Below, piece after piece: positions 1 through 11,200 of a stretch of DNA of 64,000 bases; position 1 is the first letter of the stretch, and every line of letters starts with the position of its first letter. The position numbers and the translations under genes are program-made. This DNA is from Ischnura elegans (taxonomy: Eukaryota > Arthropoda > Insecta > Odonata > Coenagrionidae), in contig NC_060254.1 of assembly GCF_921293095.1 (NCBI RefSeq), forward strand, positions 5,828,001 to 5,892,000. Reading direction: 5' to 3'. The notes under the pieces are model-generated. The model ran no database searches, was not told the origin of the DNA, and saw only the letters and a program-made list of their open reading frames with translations.

Positions 1-126
1 TTATTTGTTGATCTGATAGCAAGAAAATTCGGTCCAACACCACCAACACCCATAATGCTGAGCGTCATAAGTTTGAAACCTTACACTGAACTAAAGATTT
101 TTCTCCAAAATTCCAACCTCAAGACT
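1..126 (+). pseudogene. LTR retrotransposon pol C-terminal tail (tentative)
   Basis: Frame 1 is open from the window edge to a TAG at 127-129. It reads a basic, proline-containing stretch followed by a segment around LKPYTELKIFLQNSNLKT, which resembles the tail that follows the integrase in many Ty3/gypsy polyproteins. The stop is followed directly by a purine tract and a TG dinucleotide, the expected order for the end of pol, the polypurine tract and the 3' LTR. Family assignment is inference because only about 42 codons are visible. Confidence 0.35.
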
Positions 127-127
127 T

Positions 128-138
128 AGGGGGAGGAC
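128..138 (+). other. Candidate polypurine tract before a 3' LTR
   Basis: AGGGGGAGGAC directly follows the pol-like stop codon, and TGTATTGGGG follows at 139. This is the layout of plus-strand priming at a 3' LTR that starts with TG. No second LTR copy is in the window, so the LTR end cannot be placed. Confidence 0.3.
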
Positions 139-2100
139 TGTATTGGGGGCTTGACACCACTTTGGGTGAAATATGGTGCTGATCACAGAAATACACCTAA
201 ACACGCTTGCAATGGATGACCAAATTGAGGGAAAACATCAAGCAAGCTACAATAGGGCAACAGATATTAGAGCAGCAATTAAAAGAAAATTAATTTATTT
301 TTGACTTTGCTACAGGAGGAGTGCATGAAAGCATGAGGCTCGTTTCTGCAGCAATAGTCAAAAATAAGACTTTTCCAGGACACTTGCAGAATCTCCCTTT
401 CTTCAAAATATGAAATTTCCCTGAGCACTCCAGGTTATCTTGGTCATTGGACGCCTCGAATTTCATTCGTGATGGGCAGAGGGGTCCCATAATGATAATA
501 TTTTCTCATGATATTTAGGAAATAGAGAAAGGGAGAGAGTACACCAGGAAAAAAATCCATGATAACAATTCACCATTATAAACAAAGCGATCGCTTAATC
601 TTAACACCCGAGTAGTGAAATAACAATACAAAAAATCTTTCCAAACTGATGCACCAGTAAAAAAACAAATACATAATAAAATGAAGAATGATTAGACTTC
701 TTATACACCAAAGGTAAATAATCTTCATCACATAGAATGTCAACAAGTTATATCTAAAAGAGAGACAGCATACAAAAATCACAAACCACACAAAAATAAG
801 AGAACAGAAAATAAATGTGAAAATGCAACGTCTTATCACGTGAAAAGAAGATAACAAAAAGACATATGGTTGTAATTTCCTCATTACTCATCCTTGTATA
901 AAAGCAAGAACAAAATAGGTTGAGAAAATCGTTAATTTTGCATAGTGTCTGATCATTGGTCCATGGGAGGTACCAATGGAATTCAACTATGCAACACACA
1001 ACTCTTTACACCACTTTCAAGTCCCACAGGGAGCATCAATGCCACAGGGACACAACACGGGATCATTCAATCAGACCTCACAATCCAGCAAAAGATATCG
1101 CTAATTAACCCTTTCACTGCTGTGGACGTACTTTTCCTTCCTCCTTGCCATGAACTTTCAAGAATGAAATCCTGCAATTTTTTGCAGAGAAAGGTGGAGA
1201 AGTAGGTGTAGGATAAAAAATGGATAAGTGTGGATCCTTCTAATTTCAAACTCATATCCCAACCCACGGCACAAGAACATTAGTAAAACAAACCCATAAT
1301 TCAAACTTATGAAGCCACAGACCTATTAGATATGTTAACTGAGACAATGCAATAATCTGCCATAGAATTTGTTGCTGGCTTGGATCACAGGATTCATACC
1401 AGTGTCCGACACTATTTCCCCAATTTTCAGTCCAAATTTTAATAAAATTTCCCCAACTTCTCAGCAATAGGCAAGCAGTCAAATACAAGATTTTTTTGGA
1501 AAAACACATCAAATTGCATTGTGAAATGAAGCCACCCAACAAGCACGGAAACAAAACCCCCACCTCTCAGTAACACACTGCCACATGCTCCACCCCATAT
1601 CCACCTCACCACTCCAGTTTTCCCAATCGCACTATAACCGACTATATTTCCCTGACTCCCAGCCCCAACTTTAACCCTGCACTTCCACAGACCTGTATGA
1701 AACCAACCATCCATCACTTTTAAATTACATTACTCAATCCATAGCCATGCTACAAGCTTTCCTTTTTTGATTCCTTGTGTGTTTTTGTCAGACACTGTCA
1801 GGGTAAAAAAACATTTTTTCCAAAACACTAGCAAGATCAGCAAACACCCTGGTCCAACACTTCTCCTTTTCTGATATTTTCCTTCTTTTTCAACCAATGT
1901 TACACTTCAATAAGAAAAGCGTAAATGTACACAAGGATATTCTCCGGAAGTCTTCATGCAAAAATATTCAAACACAGACTGCAGTTTGCCAATGACTGTA
2001 ACAACATGGGAGGGGAACACAGATACCCAATTTTCTCAGAGGGAAGGAAAGTCTTTCAGTCCACGTGAGTGACCAATTTGAGAGAGAAAGCGAGACCAAC
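139..2100. other. AT-rich non-coding DNA (CCT5 intron 6 and possible LTR)
   Basis: This stretch is the downstream intron of CCT5 as seen from the minus strand. The first few hundred bases may be a 3' LTR. I looked in the minus frames for the next CCT5 exon and did not find it, so it must lie left of the window. The open frames here are short, low-complexity and without recognisable domains. Confidence 0.5.
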
Positions 2101-2220
2101 CTCAATTTCTGGTCCTCCGACCCACCGTACAGCTGGCAGATTCCTTTGGAGGAGCAGGTGATTGGCCTCGTCGTCGAAACCCCACTGGCAGATGGCCAAC
2201 GTGGCACCAGCATCTTTCAC
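2101..2220 (-). CDS. CCT5: CCT5 exon 6 (residues 292-331)
   Basis: Forty codons after a TTTGCAG acceptor encode [20 protein letters not shown]..., followed by [20 protein letters not shown]. This apical-domain segment is near invariant in CCT5. The donor is GTTGGT. Confidence 0.96.
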
Positions 2221-5200
2221 CTGCAAACCAACAACAACACTGTGAAGCAACATTCAATTAACAGCCAACCAACAAAAGAAAAACATTTCACAGGCTGGTT
2301 CACCACCACACCAATAATCCACTTTGGGGTACATTATGGGGTCCAATTCCCAATACCCCAATCCACTTTACACAGGCAAGGGAAGTGGCAGTGGTTAATT
2401 CTTTTTGTCCTGGCAGTTAATTACAGCCAAATCGCGGCTGAGTAAAATTCCTACTCATAATTATGAATAAATGTTGACTCATATCTCAATAGATGTGAAT
2501 AAATCTGGTCATATGACCAAATGGATATCATTCATATCCTCAACTTCTAAATAATTTTCAAGTTATCACACAGAAATATTTCTACTTGGAAGTCTTATGG
2601 CATCACCTTGTGATCTGACCACTAGCAACTTAAGATGAAAAACATGTAGGCTTATACATCCAAACTTTACCTTATAGAGAACTTATGGGGAATTATGACC
2701 TAGGGAGGCAACAGAGGGGCGACAAAACAGTGGACGTTATAAAGGCATACCTTCCCCACCATTCTTTTGTGATTTAAAATAAGGAAATGTCAAAATTGGA
2801 GCCCACTTGCCATGAGTTGGTGACACCATTATTGACGCGATCTGGTTCACTTACTCCTTTGGGGAGAACCTTCATTAAGGGAATGCAATACTCGCAGAAA
2901 TTAATGAGCCTCTAGTAGAGAGTTGTAATGCAATTAAGGTGGCTTGCGAGGTGGTACGTAGCTAGGCCCAATCAACAGATCCCCATTATGCCTTGTTCTC
3001 TGAAATTGTGTGCGCAGGGAGGAGGAGAAAATAGCCCAGATAATCTGAAAACATTGAGATGATTGGGAGCCATACAGCCCAGGGTTTACAACACTCACTC
3101 TGAGACAAAAAAAAAACAATGTGCCCATACCTGTTGCACCATGTCTGAGAATTTTTCAGCTTCATACTTCCGGAGAGCTCTGTAATCTTCCACAGATGTT
3201 ACGTCCAACTTATGCTTTGTCTTCGGCTTGGGTGGCTCAAACGGACACGTCAAAATTGCCAATTTCACGTCCTTCAGCAACTGCAAATAATTGAAATATT
3301 TTTTTCAACCACCGATAGTAAAATCAAGGACAGGCAGCTCGAATGGCTGCATGCTCAAATGCCATGAATAGTGATGCATTCCTGATATTCTAGGCAGAAC
3401 TGAAAATGTTGCCTGATTACAAACCGACTGTACCTTGAGAAAAGATGGCCTAATAAAGAAAGTGGCAAGTAGATGGACAACATAGAAAAGGAAGACGGAG
3501 ACTAAAAAATATATCAGGAGTGGGTAAAGAAGGATGTGAAAGACAAGAATAACGAAGATGTGAAAAGATTAGTGAATGGGAGGATTGAGTGGAGAGCTGC
3601 AATGAACCAATCTTAGAATTATTAATGACTGTTGATGAAGAGGATATTACAGCTTTCAAAATTGGTGGCTGCTATACAATGGACCCCCGCTTTAAAAAGT
3701 GTTTGACCTATGATGGACTTCCTGCACGGTCAAGAACTGATTTTGCCAGTGCTGAAGAAAATTTCACTGATTTTGGCTCCTGTTGCACAATATCACCAAT
3801 TAAGAATTAATATGCCTTATTTTTTAATGAAACTTTTTAACATGGTAACACTCACATGCATTGATGCTCTTTAAACGGATTCCTCACCCAAAATAATTCT
3901 TATGCAACAAACAAAAAATTCCCTTCAGAAATGTTAATTATTATAAGTGAGGGTCCCATGTACGTCGTTCGACAAAACCTATAATTGGATGTATATATAA
4001 TTGGACCTATAATATAGTGCAAAGAGTGCTCTTACCTTGGGCATCTGAGGATGAGAGAAGTCCTTGTCAACGATGACACCACGGACGAGGACAGTGTCTT
4101 CCAACCGGCCACCCACCTTCCCTTCAACTTTGATGAGCTCAAAATTTACGTCCTTATTCTCCATGTCAGCCACGGCCAACACAGCATCAACGGCTATCTG
4201 GGCCATCTGGCGGTGGCATTTGTTTACTCTGTGGGCGTAAGGAAAGCCATCGTCAAGGAAGAAAATACATTCTACAAGTTTTGTGTAGATGTTGTGTGTT
4301 TCCATGGAATTTTACCAATGAGGTAAATAAATAAAAGGAAAAAAAGGTTGAAATAGTGAAGAAATTTAACCCATATGTATGCTACTCAATGCCACAATGG
4401 ACAAGAGGCATATTCTGTTAGAAAGATGGGCAAGTTCATTCCTCCATCTAGCCAATCAGAGTGCATCTCGAGCACGACTGCTGTCAGCCAAGTCTCCCGC
4501 CAAACCAAGTGAGAGTTTATCAATTCAACTGACCACATCCGCACCTCCAAAAAATGAAAACTATACAAAAATTGGCAAATATAAAGCTCATATATACTCA
4601 AATATAGGGAAAATAATGTTAAGGCTTAACGGATAACTGGCTGCACGCTAGGCTTAGATTGCTTGAACAATTGAGAATGGATATCTTTAAGAGAGACACA
4701 GAGAACATATTATTAGAGCCACACTATATCACCAGGTCTGATAGAAGCGATAAATTAAGAGAGATGTTTTGCCGAACGGATAGATATGCGAATTCGTTTT
4801 TCCCCCGAACCATTAAGGACTTTAATAAACGCTAGTCCCAACCTCATTAGAGCACTTTTTTTTTTTAATAGTTGTAAACGGCTGGTGTCCTAACACCCCC
4901 TGCCACACGCCTTTTAGGCGGCTCGCGGGGTATTATGTAGATGTAGATGATGACCAAAGAACACTTAACATTATTGCAAGTAAGAATTTAATATAAAAAG
5001 GCACTAATGAGAAAAGAAAAAATGATGAGAAATTAGGTGTGCAGAGTAAAAGAAAAAAACTGAGCGACAGGAAAAATACATAAGAAAAAAAGGCTATGCT
5101 AACTTCAGCATCAAACAATAAAAAATGAAAGCACAATTCTCGAGTACGAGGCATGATATCAGAACTCAACTGTTCTCGTTTGCACCTTGATTTTGAATTT

Positions 5201-8200
5201 TTGGCTCACATTTTCCGCAGGAGATGACGCTTACAGCTTTCCTTACAGCTTAGGTCTTACAGTTCCCATTGTCAACACCAGTCATAACATGCAATGACCT
5301 TCACAGAGTTTAAAGAACACAAAACCAGGAGTTAGCAAACACACCAAAAATGTTCTTTTTATTGTCCCACAGAAATTTACAGGTTTAGGAAAATTTAGAT
5401 TTGAAAAACATTAATGATTGAGATAAGAAGGGTTCCCTGTTTCTTCACTTAGCCAACCCCTAAAAGATTCACTTCACTCGCGTAAGCAGGTCATGTGTAA
5501 AGTTCAAGAAGAAAGAAATCCATTCAATTTCATCCATTTACGTGGGGCTAGAAAGGGTTTTTCTTCATAAGTCAATGACTAATCCGTATACTTTCAATTA
5601 TATTGTAATAAGGGCAGGGGTAGCTTAAAATGTGACAAGTAGCTGACACAACATCCATGAGTGCTTCTTATTCTAAAATTTCAACTACCGAATTAGCTGA
5701 CACATCATCGAGTTGAAATTATTCAACACCATATATCGAATGAAATTAAGTGATGAAAAGTTAAAGAAGTATTATATTTTGCAAGGTTCACTACCAATAT
5801 TTCATGGTGCAACCTGTTCTCCATAGCATTGTTACATCTTCGGGTGAATGATCATGATTACCTCAGCATTTATACACAAAGTGTGTGTTGAGGGGAGGGA
5901 TAGAATGGACTGAGATAAGACCGTTTCCTTGAATTGCACTGTGAAATACAATGACAACGTCACCACCACTCCATCCCTTCTTCTTCAACGCCAAGGAAAC
6001 ATACGATGGGGGTTAGAACATGCTTGGCATCAGGCATTCGTGAGTTAAGTGTGTTGTGGATGGTGGTGCTTGGCTGGAATAGGCTCTGCTACCTAAATAT
6101 AGGCAACCAGTACGTTTTAGTGAAAATTTCAATCGTAAATCCCAAAAAGCACTTTCTAACACATGCAGTAAGCCTTCTCCTCTTACTTCAACTCACCTTA
6201 TGCTTTGCAAAATTATGTCCAAATGTATTTTCCTTGGGCTACATCATAATGGAGCACTTTGATCACGTGCTACAACTAGCCCACCAACAAATAAAATTCA
6301 AGCTATACTAGAGTATTTTCATGAGTCAGTACTAGCCTTTTTCCTGCACTTCTACACTCATTCTAATCGATTAAAGCCAAAGGAAATTAAAAATCTACTT
6401 TCATGCTGTAGTTTGAGCCCTGAAAATAGCAAATAGGGATGGTGGAGCTATGGCCATGCTTGAAACTAGTAAACATTACCTCTTTTTATTCAAACATAGT
6501 TCTGCACTCAATTTACCCCTACTTATTAAAAAAAATTATGCAATGAGCTGCTGGAGACTTGGAGGCTTAGATTTCCTGAGGAATTAGTAGTTGCCTTTCT
6601 AAGAACATCATCTTAGAACCTCAGTATGTATCGAGGTCTGATAGACACGAGAATTATATTAAAGATAGATTTTTTGCCACATGGATGATAGGCATAGGAT
6701 AATACTTTCCCCTCAAGCCATTAAGGAATTTAATAAATGCTAAATGAGTACACGCATATCCTTTTTCTTCTGTGAGCGGAATGAATTGCGACGTCCCCCT
6801 TGAGGCAGCTTGCTGGGAGGTATCCAGACAAAGACTAACCCTTCCCAAAACTTCCACTACCTATGTCCCTAATCCCTACCCTCTGCACTTAATCAACGAA
6901 TTAACGTAATAAATGTAGTTGTAATCAGCCTCTGGATGATATAACAAAACATGGGTTGTGCCCATTTGATATAAATATTAAGCCTTTAAGATTACAATTT
7001 AAGTATTATCTTTTCCCACAGTGAAAAAGTTTTAGAGAGTAAAGCCTGAAGGCATTGATTAAGTAAAATTATTGTACTAAGGTTCTGACAAGGAACATTC
7101 ACGAAGTGTCCTCCGCCGATTTCGTTCAAATTTGGTGGGATGGTAGTGTTCCATAATTAATGGGAATTTGCAAAATTTCCCGTGCCCTTAAGCCCTGTGA
7201 GCCGAGATATCTGCATCCAAAGTTGCGCGCCGGCCACCCTTTTTGAGGCGAGGGGCCCCTCACTACGGGCCGGCAGCGAGGCGTCTCTGCCGGCAAGCGC
7301 TCGGGGGAAGGCCTGGGAGCGGTCCGGGCGTCAGCGGTCTACTTACTATCTTCCCACAGACGAAAGAAGCGGTGGGTGATCCGAGGACTAAACGATGGGC
7401 AATGTTTTCGAGGAATTTTTGAATAGCTTAAATTTGTACACATACCCTTGCCGGCTCCTGCTTCTAGTAAAGATTTTCAGAAAGGTTTGAGAGGAGTCAT
7501 AAAACCCATTCCTTCCACCCTCAACTATTGTTGACTGAATGGGAAAACCAAAAGGTCTTCTCCATCTGGCGAATGACGTCGCCGTCTTCGGTACCTCTGT
7601 TTAAATCAGCAAAAATGCTTTTTCTACACCATTTGCGAAGTGAACTCCGAACGAGAACGAACAAGCGAGAGATTTTGTAGACGCGTGACCTGCAAAGCCG
7701 TTCCTTTTATTTTCATTGAAATGGTGATTAATCCTAGGAATGTAGTAAAAATATTGGACAGCAAGTTTACTGCATGGATTTCCACAGAAGAACCAACTGA
7801 TTACGAAATCGAGTTGGCGGAAATTTTAGCTGGTAAGTTTCATTAATTTTTCCTTGTTTTTCTTACTACGGTGAAGTTAATCGCATCCCATCCATTCTTT
7901 ATTTTCCCCTGTTGTAATACAATTTTCCCATTTTCAGATTCCTTGAAGTCCTGTGTGGAAAGCGAAGGATCATCCTGTGTGGTAGAGGAGGATCTAATTT
8001 TTGACTTCGAAGGGAGGACGGAAGAGGAGGAAGTAGTAAGCGAAGATGAATGCGACAGTCCAGATGGAAATGGAGACGATGTTTCTCCTTCTTCTTCGAC
8101 ATCGTACGAGCCATCTCCATTGAAAAGGAAGAAAGTGGGTGATGTTAGTATGTCACAGAAGAAGATGGCAGTGGAATATTGGCGGTCCGGAAAAACTGGG

Positions 8201-11200
8201 CCACTAAAGATAGATACTGTGAGGCACCGTTTTAGGTTCGTGACCTCAAGAAAACAGCTTGTCCGGTTTGAGGAGCAAATTAATCAGGCTGGCTCTCGGA
8301 GGGAGAAATTAAACGCAATTTCTTCATGCTTAATAGAAAGATTTAGAAGAGCAAAAGAAGATTTCCTGATAGTGCACGACAGTGACTTACGAAGGTGGGC
8401 GTATGAGGATAATGGCAAAATGACTAATCCCTTAGAAAATTTTTCTGCTTCATCAGGATGGTTGTGGAAGTTTAAAAAATCATATAATATAGTGTCTAGG
8501 AAAGTTACCAAAGTTGTTTCTCGGAAACAGAACTTTGACTGGCAAAAGACATCCGAAAAGGCACATGCTTTTGTAAACGATATCCGGCTATTATTGGCCC
8601 AGAAGCCAAATTATTTTCTATTAAATACTGACCAGAGTGGGTTTAAAAAAGAATTACACTCGGGACGAACCTTGCATTTCCGAGGAGTGAAAACGGTGGA
8701 GTCAACGGTGCAGTCCCTAGGAGCGACGACCCATTCCTATACCATACAGCCGACGATCTCGATGGATGGTGAACTTCTGTCTCCTTTATTTATTTGCCTG
8801 CAGGAGAAAGGTGGAATTTTTCCAAAAAATGTTTCTGTGTTTGAAGCTCCAAATCTTCACGTCGTAGCTTCTAATTCCGGTTTGTTGACGAAAACCATTT
8901 TGCTCGAAGAGTATTTTGGTAAAGTGCTGTTTCCAACTTTAAAAAAGGATACAATTCTCTTGGTGGACTCGTGGAGTGCCTTTAATGATAGGGAAGGAAT
9001 TCTTTCCATGAAGACAGGATCATTTCACTTTGAAATGCAGCAAATACCGCCCAAAACTACAGGCATCATACAGCCGTTGGATGTGTATTTTTTCCGTATG
9101 TGGAAGAATTTCGTGAGAAAATTCTCCGACCGTGTGTTGCTGGACCAAATAGACTTAAATTTATTTCAAAGAAATAATATTTTGAAACTTCAATCTCTGA
9201 CTCACTCACAATTCTCTGCTCCTTTGTTTAAAAATTTCATTCGCTATTCCTGGTTTCGAGCGGGATACACGAATGAAAGACCAGAAGTGCATATTACACC
9301 TGTTGACTATTGTTTCGATAGTAATATTATGAAGGATAGATGTGAAATTATAGTTGAAGAACAAGGGTGCAACTTTTTGACATTCATCAGATGCGCTATC
9401 TGTGCAAACAAATGCTGTTTTCACCATTTTTTCAATGAAAATCACAACTGTGAAAAATAAAATACTATAGATCGCCATTTTTGTTATTATTTTATCTATT
9501 GAATAGATGATTGATTCATAATTATTTTGAGTATCAATGTTTTCACCATTTTTCGCTAAAAAATTAGAAAAATTTGTGCCCTATTTCACTTCTGAATGGG
9601 ATTTCATTGTTTCAATTATTTTTATTGCGGACAGTTTTTGGGTGAATTTTTGCCTAGCATTGTATGCATTTTAAATTAAAACGGAAAACTTAAGGATTTT
9701 TGATGGCTGGGTATCATTTGGAGTTGCGCAAGGAAGAGACTTCCACGAGGTTCATAGTTCAGGACTCGATAAACAGTTATAAACTCGATAATCGGAATAC
9801 ATTATTTGAAAGTGATCGGAAGTGTTTGAATCAAATCACTCATGAGAAATTCGGGTATCTTAACTTTATTTGGTTAATGGCACCTTTAAAATAACGGAAT
9901 GTTGGTAAATTCTTCCAGAAAGAGAAAAAAAGAGTGGCTTGTGCTAAAGGTAGGGTTTTGTCTATTCCTTCACGGGGTGAGGGTAAACGATTGGGTTTTT
10001 CCTCAAGCTAAAAGGAATATTTTCTATAGGCCTGGGGATACTCGAAGGTCAAGGCACCATTTGTGGGAGTTCTTGAGGGTGGGGAAAACTGTGAACGTGA
10101 GGGAAACATTTGAAAGGAAGTGGGCGCCTTCTCATTGTGCGTTTTTTATGTTTCCCGTCCCTATTATAACTGCAAAAAAAGACCGAAGGGAGAGCCCCCG
10201 CGGCGTTGGGTCAGTGGCTACTGGTGGCACCCAAGCTAATGAGTGTCGATGGTCTTCGACTGTTCGGCATTGTCACAGTCACGAAAACGGATTTCAATCC
10301 ACCTAGAAGGTAAAATCTGGCGCATGAGTATGTAGTTCCTCGCCATTGTGCGTAAATAAGTTCAATGGACTCAAAAGAGAATGAGAAAAAAGTTGAGACA
10401 TTTCTTAATGCACCGGCATTCACTGCAGGGTTAGAGGAAATTATTACGTCGTAGACGACCGGTGTCCGTTCACAACAAAAGGAGACCATACCCTCTCAAA
10501 GACTTCAATTTACCCTGATTTTCCAGTCTTCAAGAGGTGAAGGTACTCCTTGCCTGATATTAAAGAAATGAAGGAATATAGGATGCGGTATCTAATTATT
10601 TGTTACTCCGAAAATTCTTGGAGGCGCCTTCCCCCAAAATTCATGTGGAATGTTTCTTATTTACTACAAAACTAAATGATTAAGTATGTCATTTACTTAA
10701 TACGCAAATCTGCATGGAGCTAAATGCTATAACGTTAAATTCGCTATGAGTAACATTAATTTTGCCCTTTACGACATTAAGAGTGGATATGCAACTTAAT
10801 TTGCTGGCAGGGTTAAATTCCCGGCAGGTGTACAGAGAGTACGCATCCTTTGAACTAAATTTATTATTTCTTATGGAAATTTGTCAATCGACCACGGGAA
10901 AATTATCAGCATTTATCATTTATGAATTCTAAGGAAACTGGGCTACGGTGATTTTCATTCTTGAATGCCTTAAAAATCCATAATTTCAATCTTTCCTCCG
11001 CTTCTTGTCAGCGAGAGGATGGTAGACCGCTGACGCCCGGACCGCTCCCAGGCCTTCCCCCGAGCGCTTGCCGGCAGAGACGCCTCGCTGCCGGCCCGTA
11101 GTGAGGGGCCCCTCGCCTCAAAAAGGGTGGCCGGCGCGCAACTTTGGATGCAGATATCTCGGCTCACAGGGCTTAAGGGCACGGGAAATTTTGCAAATTC

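Noticed and set aside
9899-10306. 135-codon frame downstream of the pogo-like transposase
   Set aside because: No domain, no splice or polyadenylation support, and basic composition. It is probably chance within the element's non-coding part.
7182-11182. Frames of 65-70 codons repeated at 7182-7379 (plus) and 10970-11182 (minus)
   Set aside because: Both lie in the 254 bp terminal repeats of the pogo-like transposon and simply reflect the repeat.
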